This document shows, one piece after another, positions 1 through 31,740 of a DNA stretch of 64,000 nt. The stretch is from Scylla paramamosain. Taxonomy: Eukaryota > Arthropoda > Malacostraca > Decapoda > Portunidae. The stretch spans positions 33,741,997 through 33,805,996 of the forward strand of contig NC_087156.1 in assembly GCF_035594125.1 (NCBI RefSeq). The letters run 5' to 3'. Each line of letters starts with the position of its first letter. Positions within the stretch are counted from its first letter, which is position 1. Position numbers and translations under genes: made by a program. The notes beneath the pieces were generated by a model. It was not told where the DNA came from. It saw only the letters and a list, made by a program, of their open reading frames with translations, and did no database searches.

Positions 1-773
1 TCATGTCAAATGTAAATTTTCATAAAATTTGGTGTAGGTTAAGCATATTGAAAGCACAATAATAATTTCTTTATATACCAGCATTTTTAAATAGCACTAT
101 TTACATATTCTATGAGATAGAAAAGTTGGAGTGAGAATACTCACTCCAATCAATATAACTATTTTGGATGGTCTATAGGCGTAGAACCCATACCACCATA
201 TAACTAGATTCATTTCTCCAGCATTCTCCGACTACTCAAACATATGGTAGCTGAATACAGGTGAATGATACGACCAGAAATAGATTGGGATTGTTTGAGA
301 AGTTTGATTTGTTAGGTCAAATAAAGAAAAATATAAGGATGTATCTGAATTTGACACTGTGACAAAGAAGTTCAGGCAGTGCTGTGAAAGGTTGCCTAAA
401 AGTATAGCTGGAGGATGAGGCAGAACAGGTTTCATTGAGGCTGATGTGAGTGAAAGTGAAATATGGATGTTCTGTAAGGTGTTAGAACTCAGTGAGAGGG
501 GTAAAGAGATTTCTGGAATGATCATGAGTTTTGGAATGAATGTACCACTACTCCCTCTACATCCTGTTTTTTGCACTCACTCTAAGTAGTCCATTTTTTC
601 TCTTAAAACTTACATGCAATATTTTACCTATAGTATTTTTATTCCTGGAAGAATATTTGGGCATTGGCCGAATATGAGAATTCCCCATAAGCTGTGTTGC
701 CACATTTCTACAGGATCAATTATCGATTTAACACCTTAACACCTTGGTGGAAAGGACAGGCAACCATCCTACC

Positions 774-851
<78 letters not shown>

Positions 852-2299
852 TGATACTATGTGAATAATTTTTCTATAATTTATCTGTTCATAGTAACTG
901 TTTTATGTAATCTCGATTTGGGGCAAAGCAGATCTGTCGCACCGTCAACTCACTCACATGATTGGCTTTAGCTGTTCAAGCTATTGTTCTGGAAGATGCA
1001 ATGATAGGACCTCTTGGCCCTTCTCTTCTAAATATATTTATTCTTATTGTAAATAAGTTCTTTCTCCCAGCTGTGAAGAACATGCAAGCACTTGGAAGTT
1101 GCTTCCATCAGGGGAGTGTCCATCAGGGGAGTGTCCCTCAAGAGGCTGAGCCAACCCTCTCTCTGACCTGAGTGACCTGACTTTGCCGATATAAGCATGC
1201 CAAGTGCTCAACCTAAAATGATAATGCCGCAAAGCTATGTTGTCAAATGTGATATTTGTGCAAAACCCAGACTATTTATTATCTTAAAACCCGAACCATT
1301 TGTAGCACTGAATGGTTTGATGAGTTATCCATACTTAATACTTGAATTTCAATAAGAAGTAAAAAGAACTGATATATTTAAGAGAAATTGTGTAATGTGG
1401 CAGATTAGCTAATGGATCTCGGTCAACACCTAAACGTTCTTCTGAGATAAAAAAGAGTATAGTACATTTGCACACAATGACATAACCCACATCAACTACT
1501 CTTCCACCTTTTTTGTCTCACTATGTATACTCATGACCTTCTTAAACATTATATTTCTAATGATCACCTCTTTTACATTTTTACTTCTTCCCAACACACT
1601 ATGCATAATAGCTAAATCCTCATTTTTTTTTTTTTACTCTAGCATTTATGTCCAACAATACTTTAGTCTGTTCACTGAAAGCTGAATCAGGCAAGTTGCA
1701 TGAACTGACTTAAGTTTGCAAACTGAGCACCGATTGGCCACAGCAACAGCAACAAGATATTTATTTTTCCCAGCAGTTTTAACTGATTTCATAATTAATG
1801 CATTTTGCAGTGGCTCATAAATATCAGATGATAATCATAGGCTTGAATAGCCTATCTTAGGAAAATAAAGGGTTAAGAAAGAAAATTGCTGTCAAGGACA
1901 TGAGAGGCACGCTGCACTACCCTCACACACCTACCATGTCAGTGTACACCATGTCCTCAGAATTTACAGATATTATCTAACACTTTAACCAGAAGTGGAC
2001 TCCAAGCAGCTAATGTGTACTGACATGATGATGAGGTTATGCTATTACTGCATAACTCCTGTGACAGCATCACAAGCCATGCTTTCACTGATATATCTCC
2101 TTGGTTGATAATTTTATTTCTTTTAATAGGCTTGAATATTAAAAATTATTATTATTTTTGCTATTTATGAAACACTGGAAAAATGCACACTCATTTAGAA
2201 TAAGTTTAAAAGTGGAAAAAAAAAAAAGTGATTGTGGCTTACAAACTAGCATAGTGTAGGGCTCATGCAACCTGCTCTGAATTGAAAATGATATGGTAT
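1..2299. other. Non-coding DNA, probably innexin intron or upstream intergenic
   Basis: No convincing exon is visible on either strand. The short open frames here lack family signatures and splice context. The stretch holds a C-run plus CT microsatellite near 772-848 and a 16-bp tandem duplication at about 1107-1137 (unit with core AGGGGAGTGTCC). It lies upstream of the innexin terminal exon, so it may be intron of that gene; this is inference. Confidence 0.5.
784..848. repeat. (CT)n microsatellite with preceding poly-C
   Basis: A run of 13 C at 772-784 passes directly into about 32 CT units. Confidence 0.95.
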
Positions 2300-2930
2300 T
2301 ACACTTAAGGGATGTGAATGGTAGAGTTTAATATGTAAAGTGTAGGTGAATGTAGTGCATCAGGAAGAAATAATAAATTATATTTAGAAATATAATTCTT
2401 TCAACAGGATGTCATAAGTATATATGTGGGTAAGACCTGATGGAAAATAGGTAATTAAGAAAGATGATGAAAGATTACTGGATGCGTAAGTTTCAAGAGT
2501 TTAAGGATATGTCTGACCACTAGAAATGAATGCAAGGAAGTTGTAGATGGAGAACTAACTGTATTGGAACATGAGAGCAGCACAGATTATTTAATGTCTC
2601 AAGAGTACATAGAGATTAATGCTTCTGAATAACAGGAAGTGCAAAGGAAGGAGATGAAAGAAGAGCAGTGAGGGTTGTATTGATTTGGGCATATGGATAC
2701 AATGCAACAGAAATTTGTGAAAACAACTGGACTTACACTCTAACATTAGAGTGTAAGGCTAAGGGATTCCTAAATGGGGATAGATGGATGGTGTGCAGAA
2801 TATTTGGTGCAAGTGTGATGACAGGAGCAAGGAAGAATGGTTGCACAAGATAGATCAATAAAAATAAGATTCACCTGCATCTGGTCTGTTTAACTGGTCT
2901 TATCAGGTGCAGAAAAGGGGATGGGGTCTA
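2300..2930 (+). mobile_element. Decayed LINE fragment (family C)
   Basis: The plus strand retains short blocks that look like the C-terminal part of a non-LTR retrotransposon polyprotein, such as ENNWTYT, RIFGAS and the block around GARKNGCT, broken by many stops. A related block (SKEEWLH) is read on the minus strand at 3530-3620, supporting a shared repeat origin. The clade is unresolved. Confidence 0.4.
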
Positions 2931-3117
2931 TTACAGTGTAACAGGAATAAGCCATTTGTGATGTCAGTCATAATCAAGCAAGTCATGAATATGCACGCAG
3001 ACGTGACTCATGATTTTTTGTTTGTCTTTATGGTGTAGAGATAAATAGCTGTGTGATATATAAATAGCTGTGCAGTTGACTTTGTAAACTAAGCATCAGT
3101 CCCCTTCCCATAGAGAC

Positions 3118-3206
3118 TAAGTGGGACTGGCATTTCAGTGGGCATTTTTTTTATTGGATTTTTGTTGCCCTTGGCCAGTGTCCTTCCTACATAAAAAAAA
3201 AAAAAA
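3118..3206 (+). mobile_element. LINE family A 3' tail, 5'-truncated copy
   Basis: This short stretch is almost the same as the 3' end of the LINE at 27.7-30.5 kb (30425-30510): GGGACTGGCATTTCAG, then TTGTTGCCCTTGGCCAGTG, then a poly(A) run. It is either an extreme 5' truncation or a SINE that shares the LINE tail. Confidence 0.75.
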
Positions 3207-3399
3207 GTGACAAAGGTATGAAGAAATGTAGGTAGATAGCATAAAAGTAGATCTGTCTTGGCATATAGAAACGGTTATCAATTAGTCTGTCTGTATATCA
3301 AGTTGAGATTCTCTACAAAGGGATGGCTAAGACAGATTCTCACAGATGACACTTGCATAAGGTTTAGTTGTATATCAGGAAGTGATAGCATAACTATTA

Positions 3400-3625
3400 T
3401 GATATAGCATCACAACTAACAATATATTCATAATATATGCATGTCCTACATCTGATCCACTCAGCTGGTCAGAATAGAAGCAGACAATCCTCTTATCAAA
3501 GCAGCTTCCTATTTCTGCACTCAATTGCTTTTCATTCAGTTCTATCATGTGTAACCACTCTTCCTTGCTCCAGACATCCTCCTTGTAACTAATGCTCTTA
3601 ACACTGTCCATCCATCTTATTCATG
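3400..3625 (-). mobile_element. Decayed LINE fragment (family C, inverted copy)
   Basis: The minus strand contains the block SKEEWLHMI, which parallels the decayed protein read on the plus strand near 2820-2860. It looks like an inverted second fragment of the same repeat. Only about 30 residues can be compared. Confidence 0.3.
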
Positions 3626-3782
3626 ATCATCTTTGTCTTGGATCTTACATATGAAAGGTGTGTACAAGGAGGAAGACTTTAGGATTGGTATGAAAATATG
3701 TAGTAAAAATAATAGGGCTCTGAGACTCACTACAGACAGATAAAATATACTCAAGTATGCATCTAAAATTATATTATTACAG

Positions 3783-3980
3783 GCTCGTGGACGGTGGGGT
3801 GGCCGAACGAACCTAGATCTCATTGCCAAGAAGTGCAACCTTGGAGACTGGTTCCTGATCTACCACCTTGGCCGCAACATGGAGCCAATGGTTTATGGGG
3901 AGTTCCTCAAGGAGTTTGCCAAGGAGCTGGAGAATTCAGTTTCAACCCTGGAACGTAAACCAATGTTGGTAGGAAGTTAA
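3783..3980 (+). CDS. Innexin, C-terminal (last) coding exon
   Basis: This exon encodes the C-terminal cytoplasmic tail of an innexin, the invertebrate gap-junction protein whose oligomers form intercellular channels. The acceptor is AG at 3781-3782 after an AT-rich tract (TATTATTACAG), and the frame runs 65 codons to TAA at 3978-3980. The recognisable signature is KKCNLGDWFLIYHLGRNMEP followed by MVYGEFLKEFAKEL; innexins share a C-x-(L/I)-G-D-(W/F)-F-L-x-Y-x-L-G-x-N-x-(E/D)-P pattern just after the fourth transmembrane segment. The upstream exons with the YYQW motif, extracellular cysteines and membrane helices are not visible and presumably lie left of the window. The exon is GC-richer than its surroundings. 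The paralogue cannot be named from this tail. The gene is convergent with VPS51. Confidence 0.9.
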   Translation, partial: ARGRWGGRTNLDLIAKKCNLGDWFLIYHLGRNMEPMVYGEFLKEFAKELENSVSTLERKPMLVGS

Positions 3981-6900
3981 TCAAAGAAGAGGTTTGAGAT
4001 GAAGGATTTGTTTAGAATAGATATGATTGTGAGTTGCAAGCAAAAGGGATTCTTAAGTTATAAGTTACTTATATCACTTAAGATACCAGCAAAATTGTTT
4101 AGTTTGTTCTTATCTGTATGTCATGACTTAAGCATTTATTTTTCATTAGGGGGATAATTTATTTTAATCCTTAAAGATTAAAGTAAGTTGTTTACTTTAT
4201 GTAACAAAGTATTTTTAACAACTCAGTATGTGTGCATGATCAGATTTGTTTATATAGTATTGGGTGCAAGTCAACAGTGTACAGGAAATTCTGTCTGATC
4301 TTATTCTGATCCTGGATCAAAATCCATGAAAACAGCACTTCATGCTTGGGCCATTTGGTTATACATTATTCTTCTAAAACAATTATGGTGCAGGATTGTT
4401 TCATGTTGTAATATTGCAGATATTTTGATCATTTTTTCATTTAATCTATATCTTTTCCTGACACTGTCTTGTATTTAAAGCTGTCAAAATCACACCACAA
4501 ATATAGTGGCCACAAAAGCAAACTTTCATATTTTAACAGTAAAATTCTTATATATTGTTATATTCTTATTTACCAATTCAAAATCAACTTTTGAACATGC
4601 CAAACACTCTGGATAGATATAATTGTGTCTCCTTAAGGCAAGACAGCTGGTAGAAAAAAAATTAAAACAGCAAAGAAGTTTTAGGCTGAATTTTATTGTA
4701 TTGACTTTTGAGCTTTCCAATGGAGTTGTAAGAAATTTGTTACCATGTACCCAATATGAATGAAACATTGCATTGGCCTGGAAAAGTACTCTTTTGCTTG
4801 TGTGAATCTCCTGATAGGAAAGAGTGTGCCACCCTTAATGCACCCTTAATGAGGGAGATTAAATGGATTTTACTGAGTTCAGTATAGTTCAATTTATCAT
4901 CAATGCAATGCATTATTATAATCAATAAAACTAACTAACCACAAATCCCATCAGTCATCTCAAATTAGATTTTCAAGATAACTCCTTGAAAAATATTTAC
5001 TATGTTCACAATTTCAAAATTATTAGTGAATATAAACAGTTAATTTCCTGTTTCAAATTTCAGCACATGCTTTAGATGTTGCTAGATACTCAAAAGTGCT
5101 AATGTTTTCTAAAATATGCATTTAATATAATTTGTTATGAAACTATACTTCATTCATAACATGAATAACAAAAGAGACAGGATGAATGAACTGTCAAGTA
5201 GTGTTTAGCAGTTTTGTAGATGAGGATAATTATTAATAAGGAGTTTTAAGCTCTCTATATGGTCATATTCCTTCAATGAAATGACCAGCAGAACTGTGCC
5301 ATGGTGGAAAAAAAAGTTAATTGCTTTGAGGGAGCTGGACTGTGCCTGTATTAATATCAATGTCACCTTCGTACACTGAAGTCTGATTTGATACAAGTTG
5401 TATTTCAAAGTGAGTGATGGTGTTTAAAAATTGCTCATTTTTGTAAAGTATTGTTGCATAATATGCAGCAAATGAGTCAGTCTGTCAGTCTTTTTTTACT
5501 TTGAGTGATCATTCAATCTTTTGATTTAAATCAATCAACAAAACATTCATGAGATTATGACATGCATAATTAACTTTACTGTCTGACAAGCAGTTGTGAA
5601 TTACTAATCTACAGTACTGTATCAGAAAGAAGTTTTCCACATTGTTGGGGACCAATCTAGTAGTAGTTTTTAGGTGAAGTTTTTTATCCAGTTATACACC
5701 TGTTGCCCCTGGTAAAAATAGCTCAAATAATATATTATTTTTGACAAGGTAATTTTTGGTAATGTTGATGTTTCAACTGTTGTACCACCAAGAGGCCATG
5801 ATTCAAGATCTCTAATTTCAAACCTTCTGCCATGCAAATATAACTTGTAATGATGAATTGTAGCTCATAATCCTTTGTCTTCCATATATTAAACACCACC
5901 AACAAGGTTAATTGCTCAAAAGATGCCTTTGGAACCTAATGGTTGTAGGATAAGTCTTGACATTCTATAAATGATCCTGCAAAATAAAATTAAAGACTCC
6001 ATTTGCTGTACCCTATTCACAAATCTTGATTGTGGCAATGGCCATCCATGTTTTACACCCCATGATCCATCTCCACTTAATTCATATGAATTAACTGATA
6101 TTTTTTCAGAGATTAAAGCATAATAAATCACAGCATAGTCATACAACTGTGCTATATTAGAACTAGCCATGGTGACTAGTTATCTTCAACTATAATAATA
6201 CACTACTAGTTTGCCTGTGATCATTTCATGTAAAAAGGCCTTAGTATCCAATCATTATTCATATATTTTTTGGTTTTTCTCTTGAGAAGTAATGTTAAGT
6301 TAAATTACAGTTGTTTGCATACTGTCCTTTATACATTTGCAGTATTTAGCCATTATACTTTTAAGACTGTATGTAGTGGGCAATAATGAATGTAAACTCA
6401 GTCTGTCACTCTTGACACTATTTCCAAGGGTAGAGTAGCTGCTATATGAGCTAAAATCCTCCCCTTTCCATGAACCCAAAGTTACGAAGTTTGTGGAAAT
6501 AGCCATTCTTGAGGAAGCTTCTCAGATTCATGGAACAGATTCATGGAAAAGGTAAGATTTTGTTCACAACTAGTGCCTAGTTGCTATAATTTATCATACA
6601 TTGCAAGCTTTCTATCCTCAATGAAGTTGAATGTTATCTTCATGCTATTTCAAAATAGAATATTGTATGAAAGTTGGTCCGTGTCATTATTGTCTGTCTC
6701 TATATATGTTTCTGAGTGTTGACACTGCCATATTGGAAGTGCCTTATTGTGGCCTTGGTTGACAATGTCCAAGTAGTGAACATCTGAATGCCATGATGGA
6801 TTTATATTTATACATACTAGCCCAAATGGTATTGTGTGTATACTGTAAGAATCTGTATTTTGTGAAATGAATGAAGAATCTGTATTTTGTGAAATAAATG

Positions 6901-7101
6901 AAATTTGAAAAGAAAGTAATCTACACCTAAATTAAAGGGAAGTCCTGGTGGTTGTGCTGCAACCAGTTATAGTGGCTAGCATGGTTCTGCAAAGTGAGAG
7001 TCCTTTTTCAAAGGACAGGCACAGGATAGAAATCCAAAGGCAATAATATATCAAGACTGGTAAAAAGAATAACAGCATAAAACAGTATAAAGAAGACATA
7101 C
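3981..7101. other. 3'UTRs/intergenic spacer between convergent innexin and VPS51
   Basis: AT-rich sequence between the innexin stop (3980) and the VPS51 stop (7102, minus). No coding exon is recognised. A plus-strand AATAAA lies at 4924-4929 and could end the innexin transcript, but this cannot be decided from sequence alone. Short tandem duplications are seen near 4829-4850 and 6845-6900. Confidence 0.5.
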
Positions 7102-26377
<19,276 letters not shown>

Positions 26378-26689
26378 CTGCCACAAAGGAAAAGAGAACC
26401 AAAGTAAATAATATATCATGATGACTACAGCTAAACATTAAAAAGAAAAATATGTGAGTATCTACATCACAAGAAGCACTTTGATCTACACCTGCCTTTC
26501 TCTTGCCTTACAGGCACTGAAGATTTTCACTGTGGTGAAAAGCCTGAATTTCTTAGTTGTACTAATATATCTATGATCCCTCACCAACCTAGATTCATCA
26601 CCAGAGATCACAATCTTCAGGATCAACACACTGCAGCAAGTCCTGTGCCATATCAAAGACAAGTTGTTGCACTTCCCACATTTATAACT

Positions 26690-27680
26690 CAGTAACTACC
26701 AAGTTGAATGTTGGTCTTTTGGTGAATATTGTATTTTCTTATTTTCTAAGGCTTCCGATGTTGTTAATCATAAAATATTAGGTACAATCTAAACAGCAGG
26801 CCACTGGAACACAGGGACATTCTAAATCAGTTTAAAGATTTCCTCTTAGGTAGACACATTTATCTCAGTTATGGTTTAAAGATTTCCTCTCATGAAGACA
26901 CATTTATCTCAGTTATGAATTCCAATAGTTAAAGGATGTTAGTCTTCACTGGTGTACCCCAAAGGCCCATGTTAGAATATACACTGTTTCTTATTTATGT
27001 TATTCATGTTGCCTCAAATGTTTCTTCCAGTCTTAAGATATTTGCAAACTACCTGAAGTTACACTTGGAGATGAAGTCTCAGTCTATGAGAAACATTGCT
27101 AGATACTAAGGGCTGCCAGAAACACATCAACTTATTGTGCTCCATTGCTGAGTCATGAGATTGTACAATGTCTTAAAATGTGCAGTTCTCTTTATTCAAC
27201 AGGGGCATACTGACTGGAATGTCCTGGGGTGTGCTGCAATCAACCCTTTGCAGGTTGCCTGATTTCTTAGTTTCCATACACAAAAAGCCACAAAAAATCC
27301 CTCTTTGAATTCAGTTCCCCATTTCTGGTATAGGCATGTACTGGTTTTCTAAAGGAAGTAAAGGTATTAGAGTCAGTGCATAGAAGGTGGACAAAAGTTG
27401 TCACTGGATTAGAGAAACCTGATTATGCAATAAGTCTAGCTATGCTAGATTTATATTCAAAGTAAAGTTGTTGCATGCAAACATGATTATGCCATGAAAT
27501 ACTATATGGCCTTTCTGCATTAAAGGCAACTGATCTACATATTTCAGCTGAATAAAAAGGTGACCAAGACCATCTTTTTGGAACTAGATTTTTCTGAGTT
27601 GCATCCAAATATTGTTACAAGATTTTTCTGAGTTGCATCCAAGTATTGTTACCTAGGAGTAGGCAGTAGACACCTGCCAA
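26690..27680 (+). mobile_element. Decayed LINE RT fragment (family E)
   Basis: Disjointed plus-strand blocks look like RT: a FSKASDVVNHKIL-like motif A region, a TGVPQRPMLEYTLFLIYV motif B region, KIFANYLKLHLEMK in place of the catalytic box, then NPSLNSVPHFWYRHVLVF. Stops are frequent. It also holds two local tandem duplications (26845-26930 and 27590-27650). It lies directly 5' of the better preserved LINE A. Confidence 0.55.
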
Positions 27681-27689
27681 AACAATAAT

Positions 27690-30513
27690 TACTCCCAGTG
27701 AGGTCTAAAGCACTGTTCAGGGGGTGCTGTGAACTTATCATTAAACCCAGCTGTGACCTCACTGAACGTTTCCCTTTGTGTCTCACAACACAAGGGGGCA
27801 GTCACAGTCTGCCCTCTAAAGACAACTCTCTTCCTCCACACAAAACTACAAGCACCTAATAACACACACACCCTTCACCCAAAAATTTTTAAATCATCAT
27901 GGCAACTCCTACACCAGCCTCGGAGTCCCCATCTGGGGAGGGGACCATAAATATCCCCAGGTCGGACTGCCTTTCTGTCGACGACCCTAAGTGTCTTGAC
28001 ACCTCCCTCAACTTTTTCTTCATTAACTTCTGCAACATTCACAGTCTAAGATCTAATTTTTAATCTGTAAAACACCACCTCTCCTCTTCTAAACCTCATC
28101 TTCTTTTCCTTACTGAAACTCAGGTGTCTGAGGCAACTGACAGTAGCCCCTTTTCTGTTCCCTCCTACTTTCTCTATCTTCATTTTTGATCCAAAGCTGG
28201 ATGCTGCATTTATGTGCGCAATTACTTAACCTGCTCTCATGCCTTAACCTCTCTCAGGATCCCCCTAAGTGAAGGTGCCTCTGGCGTTTTGCCTCTGCTA
28301 GTTGGGGGGACCTGAGGAGGTATTTTGCTGATTTTCCTTGGAATGACTACTGCTTCCGTGTCAGAGACCCGTCTTTGTGTGCTGAGCGCATAACAGAGGT
28401 GATAGTGTCTGGCATGGAGGCATACATTCCTCACTCTTTTTCTCGTCCTAAACCTTCTAAACCTTGGTTTAACACAGCTTGTTCTCGTGCTATACATGAT
28501 AGAGAGGTGGCCCACAAAAGGTACTTAAGCCTTCCATCACCAGAATCTCAAGCACTTTATATTTCTGCCCGGAACCATGCCAAGTCTGTTCTCCAACAAG
28601 CCAAAAACTCCTTCATTAACAAAAAATGTCAAAACCTTTCAAGATCTAACTCCCCTCGTGATTTCTGGCATCTAGCCAAAAATATCTCCAATAACTTTGC
28701 TTCTTCTTTCCCTCCTCTATTTCAACCAGATGGCACCACTGCTATCACATCTATTTCTAAAGCTGAACTCTTTGCTCAAACCTTTGCTAAAAACTCTACC
28801 TTGGATGATTCTGGGCTTGTTCCTCCCTCTCCTCCACCCTCTGACTACTTCATGCTACCCATTAATATTCTTCGCAATGATGTTTTCCATGCCCTCGCTG
28901 GCCTAGACCCTCGGAAGGCTTATGGACCTGATGGGGTCCCTCCTATTGTTCTCCAGAACTGTGCCTCCGTGCTTGCACCCTGCCAAGTCAAACTCTTTCA
29001 GCTCTGTCTGTCAACATCTACCTTTCCTTCTTGCTGGAAGTTTGCCTACATTCAACCTGTTCCTAAAAAAGGTGACCGTTCTAATCCCTCAAACTACCGT
29101 CCTATTGCTTTAATTTCCTGCTTATCTAAAGTTTTTGAATCTATCCTCAACAGGAAGATTCTTAAACATCTATCACTTCACAACCTTCTATCTGATTGCC
29201 AGTATGGATTCCGTCAAGGCCGCTCTACTGGTGATCTTCTGGCTTTCCTTACTGAGTCTTGGTCATCCTCTTTTAGAGACTTTGGTGAAACTTTTGCTGT
29301 TGCCTTGGACATATCAAAAGCTTTTGATAGAGTCTGGCACAAAGCTTTGATTTCCAAACTACCCTCCTACGGTTTCTATCCTTCTCTCTGTAACTTCATC
29401 TCAAGTTTCCTTTCTGACAATTCTATTGCTGCTATGGTAGACAGTCACTGTTCTTCTCCTAAATCTATTAACAGTGGTGTTCCTCAGGGTTCTGTCCTGT
29501 CACCCACTCTCTTCTTATTATTCATTAATGATCTTCTAAACCAAACTTCTTGTCCTATCCACTCCTACGCTGATGATACCACCCTGCACTTTTCCACATC
29601 TTTTCATAGACGTCCAGCCCTTCAGGAGGTAAACATATCACGCAGGGAAGCCACAGAACGCCTGACTTCTGATCTTTCTAAAATTTCTGATTGGGACAGA
29701 GCAAACTTGGTATTGTTCAATGCCTCAAAAACTCAATTCCTCCATCTATCAACTCGACACAACCTTCCAGACAACTATCCCCTCTTCTTCAATGACATTC
29801 AACTGTCCCCCTCTTCTACACTGAACATCCTCGGTCTGTCCTTTACTTATAATCTGAACTGGAAACTTCACATCTCATCTCTAGCTAAAACAGCTTCTAT
29901 GAAGTTAGGTGTTCTGAGACGTCTCCGCCAGTTTTTCTCACCCCCCCAGCTGCTAACTCTGTACAAGGGCCTTATCCATCCATGTATGGAGTATGCTTCA
30001 CATGTCTGGGGGGATTCCACTCATACTGCTCTTCTAGACAGGGTGGAATCAAAAGCTTTTCGTCTCATCAACTCCTCTCCTCTAACTGACTGTCTTCAGC
30101 CTCTCTCTCACCGCCACAATGTTGCATATCTAGCTGTCTTCTACCGCTATTTTCATGCCAACTGCTCTTCTGATCTTGCTAACTGCATGCCTCCCCTCCT
30201 TCCGCGGCCTCGCTGCACATGACTTTCTTCTTTCTCTCACCCCTATTCTGTCTACCTCTCTAATGTAAGAGTTAACCAGTATTCTCAATCATTCATCCCT
30301 TTCTCTGGTAAACTCTGGAACTCCCTGCCTGCTTCTGTATTTCCACCTTCCTATGACTTGAATTCCTTCAAGAGGGAGGTTTCAAGACACTTATTCATCA
30401 ATTTTTGACCACTGCTTTGACCCTTTTATGGGACTGGCATTTCAGTGGGCATTTTTTTTATTAGATTTTTGTTGCCCTTGGCCAGTGTCCTTCCTACATA
30501 GAAAAAAAAACAT
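27690..30513 (+). mobile_element. LINE family A, copy with nearly open reverse transcriptase
   Basis: A non-LTR retrotransposon copy in the first intron of VPS51. A possible ORF start ATG at 27899 leads into an endonuclease N terminus (FINFCNIHSLRSNF; LLFLTETQ) with a stop at 28061-28063 and another at 28187-28189. Most of the endonuclease is then missing. From about 28375 the frame is open for 615 codons with RT motifs [61 protein letters not shown] and YADD. A TGA at 30220-30222 interrupts the frame; it then continues to TGA 30406-30408. The 3' tail ends in poly(A). It resembles Jockey/CR1-group elements. The missing endonuclease argues that it is not autonomous. Confidence 0.92.
28375..30222 (+). 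pseudogene. Reverse transcriptase ORF of LINE A (endonuclease lost, premature stop)
   Basis: 615-codon frame. The first methionine is only where the open frame happens to begin, not the native start. The linker (VIVSGMEAYIPHSFSRPKPS; REVAHKRYLSLPSPESQAL) precedes the RT domain (about residues 170-440), which has the fingers and palm motifs and an intact YADD. A thumb and C-terminal part follows (LYKGLIHPCMEYASHVWG). In-frame coding continues after the TGA (FSGKLWNSLPASVFPPSYDL), so the stop truncates about 62 codons. It is a mobile-element gene, not a host gene. Confidence 0.9.
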
Positions 30514-31047
30514 ATTTTCTGAATGCCAAGCACAATAAAAAGATGCCAAAATTGAGGATTTTCAGCATACAATATGCAAACCGGCACCACTGGCAGGAGA
30601 GCCAGACAGGTCAGTGGCCAGCCAATTAGCCCACAGTGATCTAAGTGTGGCAGGAGTGGCTTCAGGAAGCCTGGAATCATGATTCACAGCAGTCACAATG
30701 CTCACAGTTGGACTGGGTTGGTCATACTCGAATTAATATTCAATATATCAAAAGCTTTGATCAGGCCAGTTAGTGGTGGTCTGGATAAATCTATCATTAT
30801 AGAGAGGTCTGGGTAAATTTTTACAGTAGGCCCAAACTGCATTTCGAGTACAAAACTAATATTCATTATTGTTTTTTTATGTTGTAAATTATTTTGAGCA
30901 TAAAACACATCAGGAATACTTCATTTTACCTCTTCTCCCCTCATCCCCCTATGAGCTTGGAGACTTGTCAGGAAGTAAGGTTTATGGGAAAGGAACAGAA
31001 AGGTCATTTTAGGATACTTGAATGGAAATTATAGGTTAAAAATAGGC

Positions 31048-31140
31048 AATCTTAACCTAACCTAATTTAACCTGATCTAACCTAACCTATCCTGACCTAA
31101 TCTAATCTACCCTGACCTAACTTACAAGCATCACCTAACA
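31048..31140. repeat. Degenerate CCTAA (TTAGG) array
   Basis: Repeated CCTAA/CCTGA pentamers (AACCTAACCTAA-like) on the plus strand. The unit is that of arthropod telomeres, but here it is short, imperfect and internal. Confidence 0.8.
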
Positions 31141-31518
31141 AAACTTCCCTATATCATGGAAACTATTAACTTGCAACGAAAACTTCAATAAAGTAAGTTT
31201 CTCAGTATTTATAAAGGTAATCAAAAACAATTCTTCTAAATGTGTAAAGGGTTATGGTCCTCTACTAAAACAATACCGAAAAGCGTGTCTGGGAAAATTC
31301 TCGCAGTTATCCTGCTTTCCCCAAGTCGTTCGAAATGGTGCTGGAAAAAAAATAAAATAAATAAAAAAATAAATAAACAAAGGAATTGGAAGTGTACGAA
31401 ACAACATAACCGCCCATCAACATACACCAATTGTTAGACAATGGTCTTTGGGCATTTCAACACCAATATAATAAATCATAATAGAATAGCACGTTAATCC
31501 ACAACAGAATGGACTCAC

Positions 31519-31740
31519 TTTATCGATGTCTCACAACTAAATCCAACAGGGCAGCATGTAGAAGGGCGAGGCACACCAGTACACAAACACACACCTCCCT
31601 GTTGACGTGGTGTTGACAACTGGCGGTGGGAGACCAGACCTCAGACCTGGGACTGTGGGTGGCTGGCTGACGACTAGGAAGATAAAAATGTGTCTCTGTA
31701 ACGGCACACACATGTCTTGATCTTCTTGATCTTACACGTT
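31519..31740 (-). promoter_or_regulatory. VPS51: Candidate VPS51 promoter / 5'UTR exon
   Basis: A GC-richer, non-repetitive block upstream of VPS51. On the minus strand it ends at a consensus donor (AAA|GTGAGT, donor from 31518). VPS51 coding exon 1 has an acceptor 8 bp before its ATG, so an upstream untranslated exon must exist. This block is the best candidate I see, but nothing proves the link. Confidence 0.3.

Noticed and set aside
28375..30222. 615-codon frame as a host gene
   Set aside because: RT motifs, a decayed endonuclease upstream and a poly(A)-ended tail show it is a LINE.
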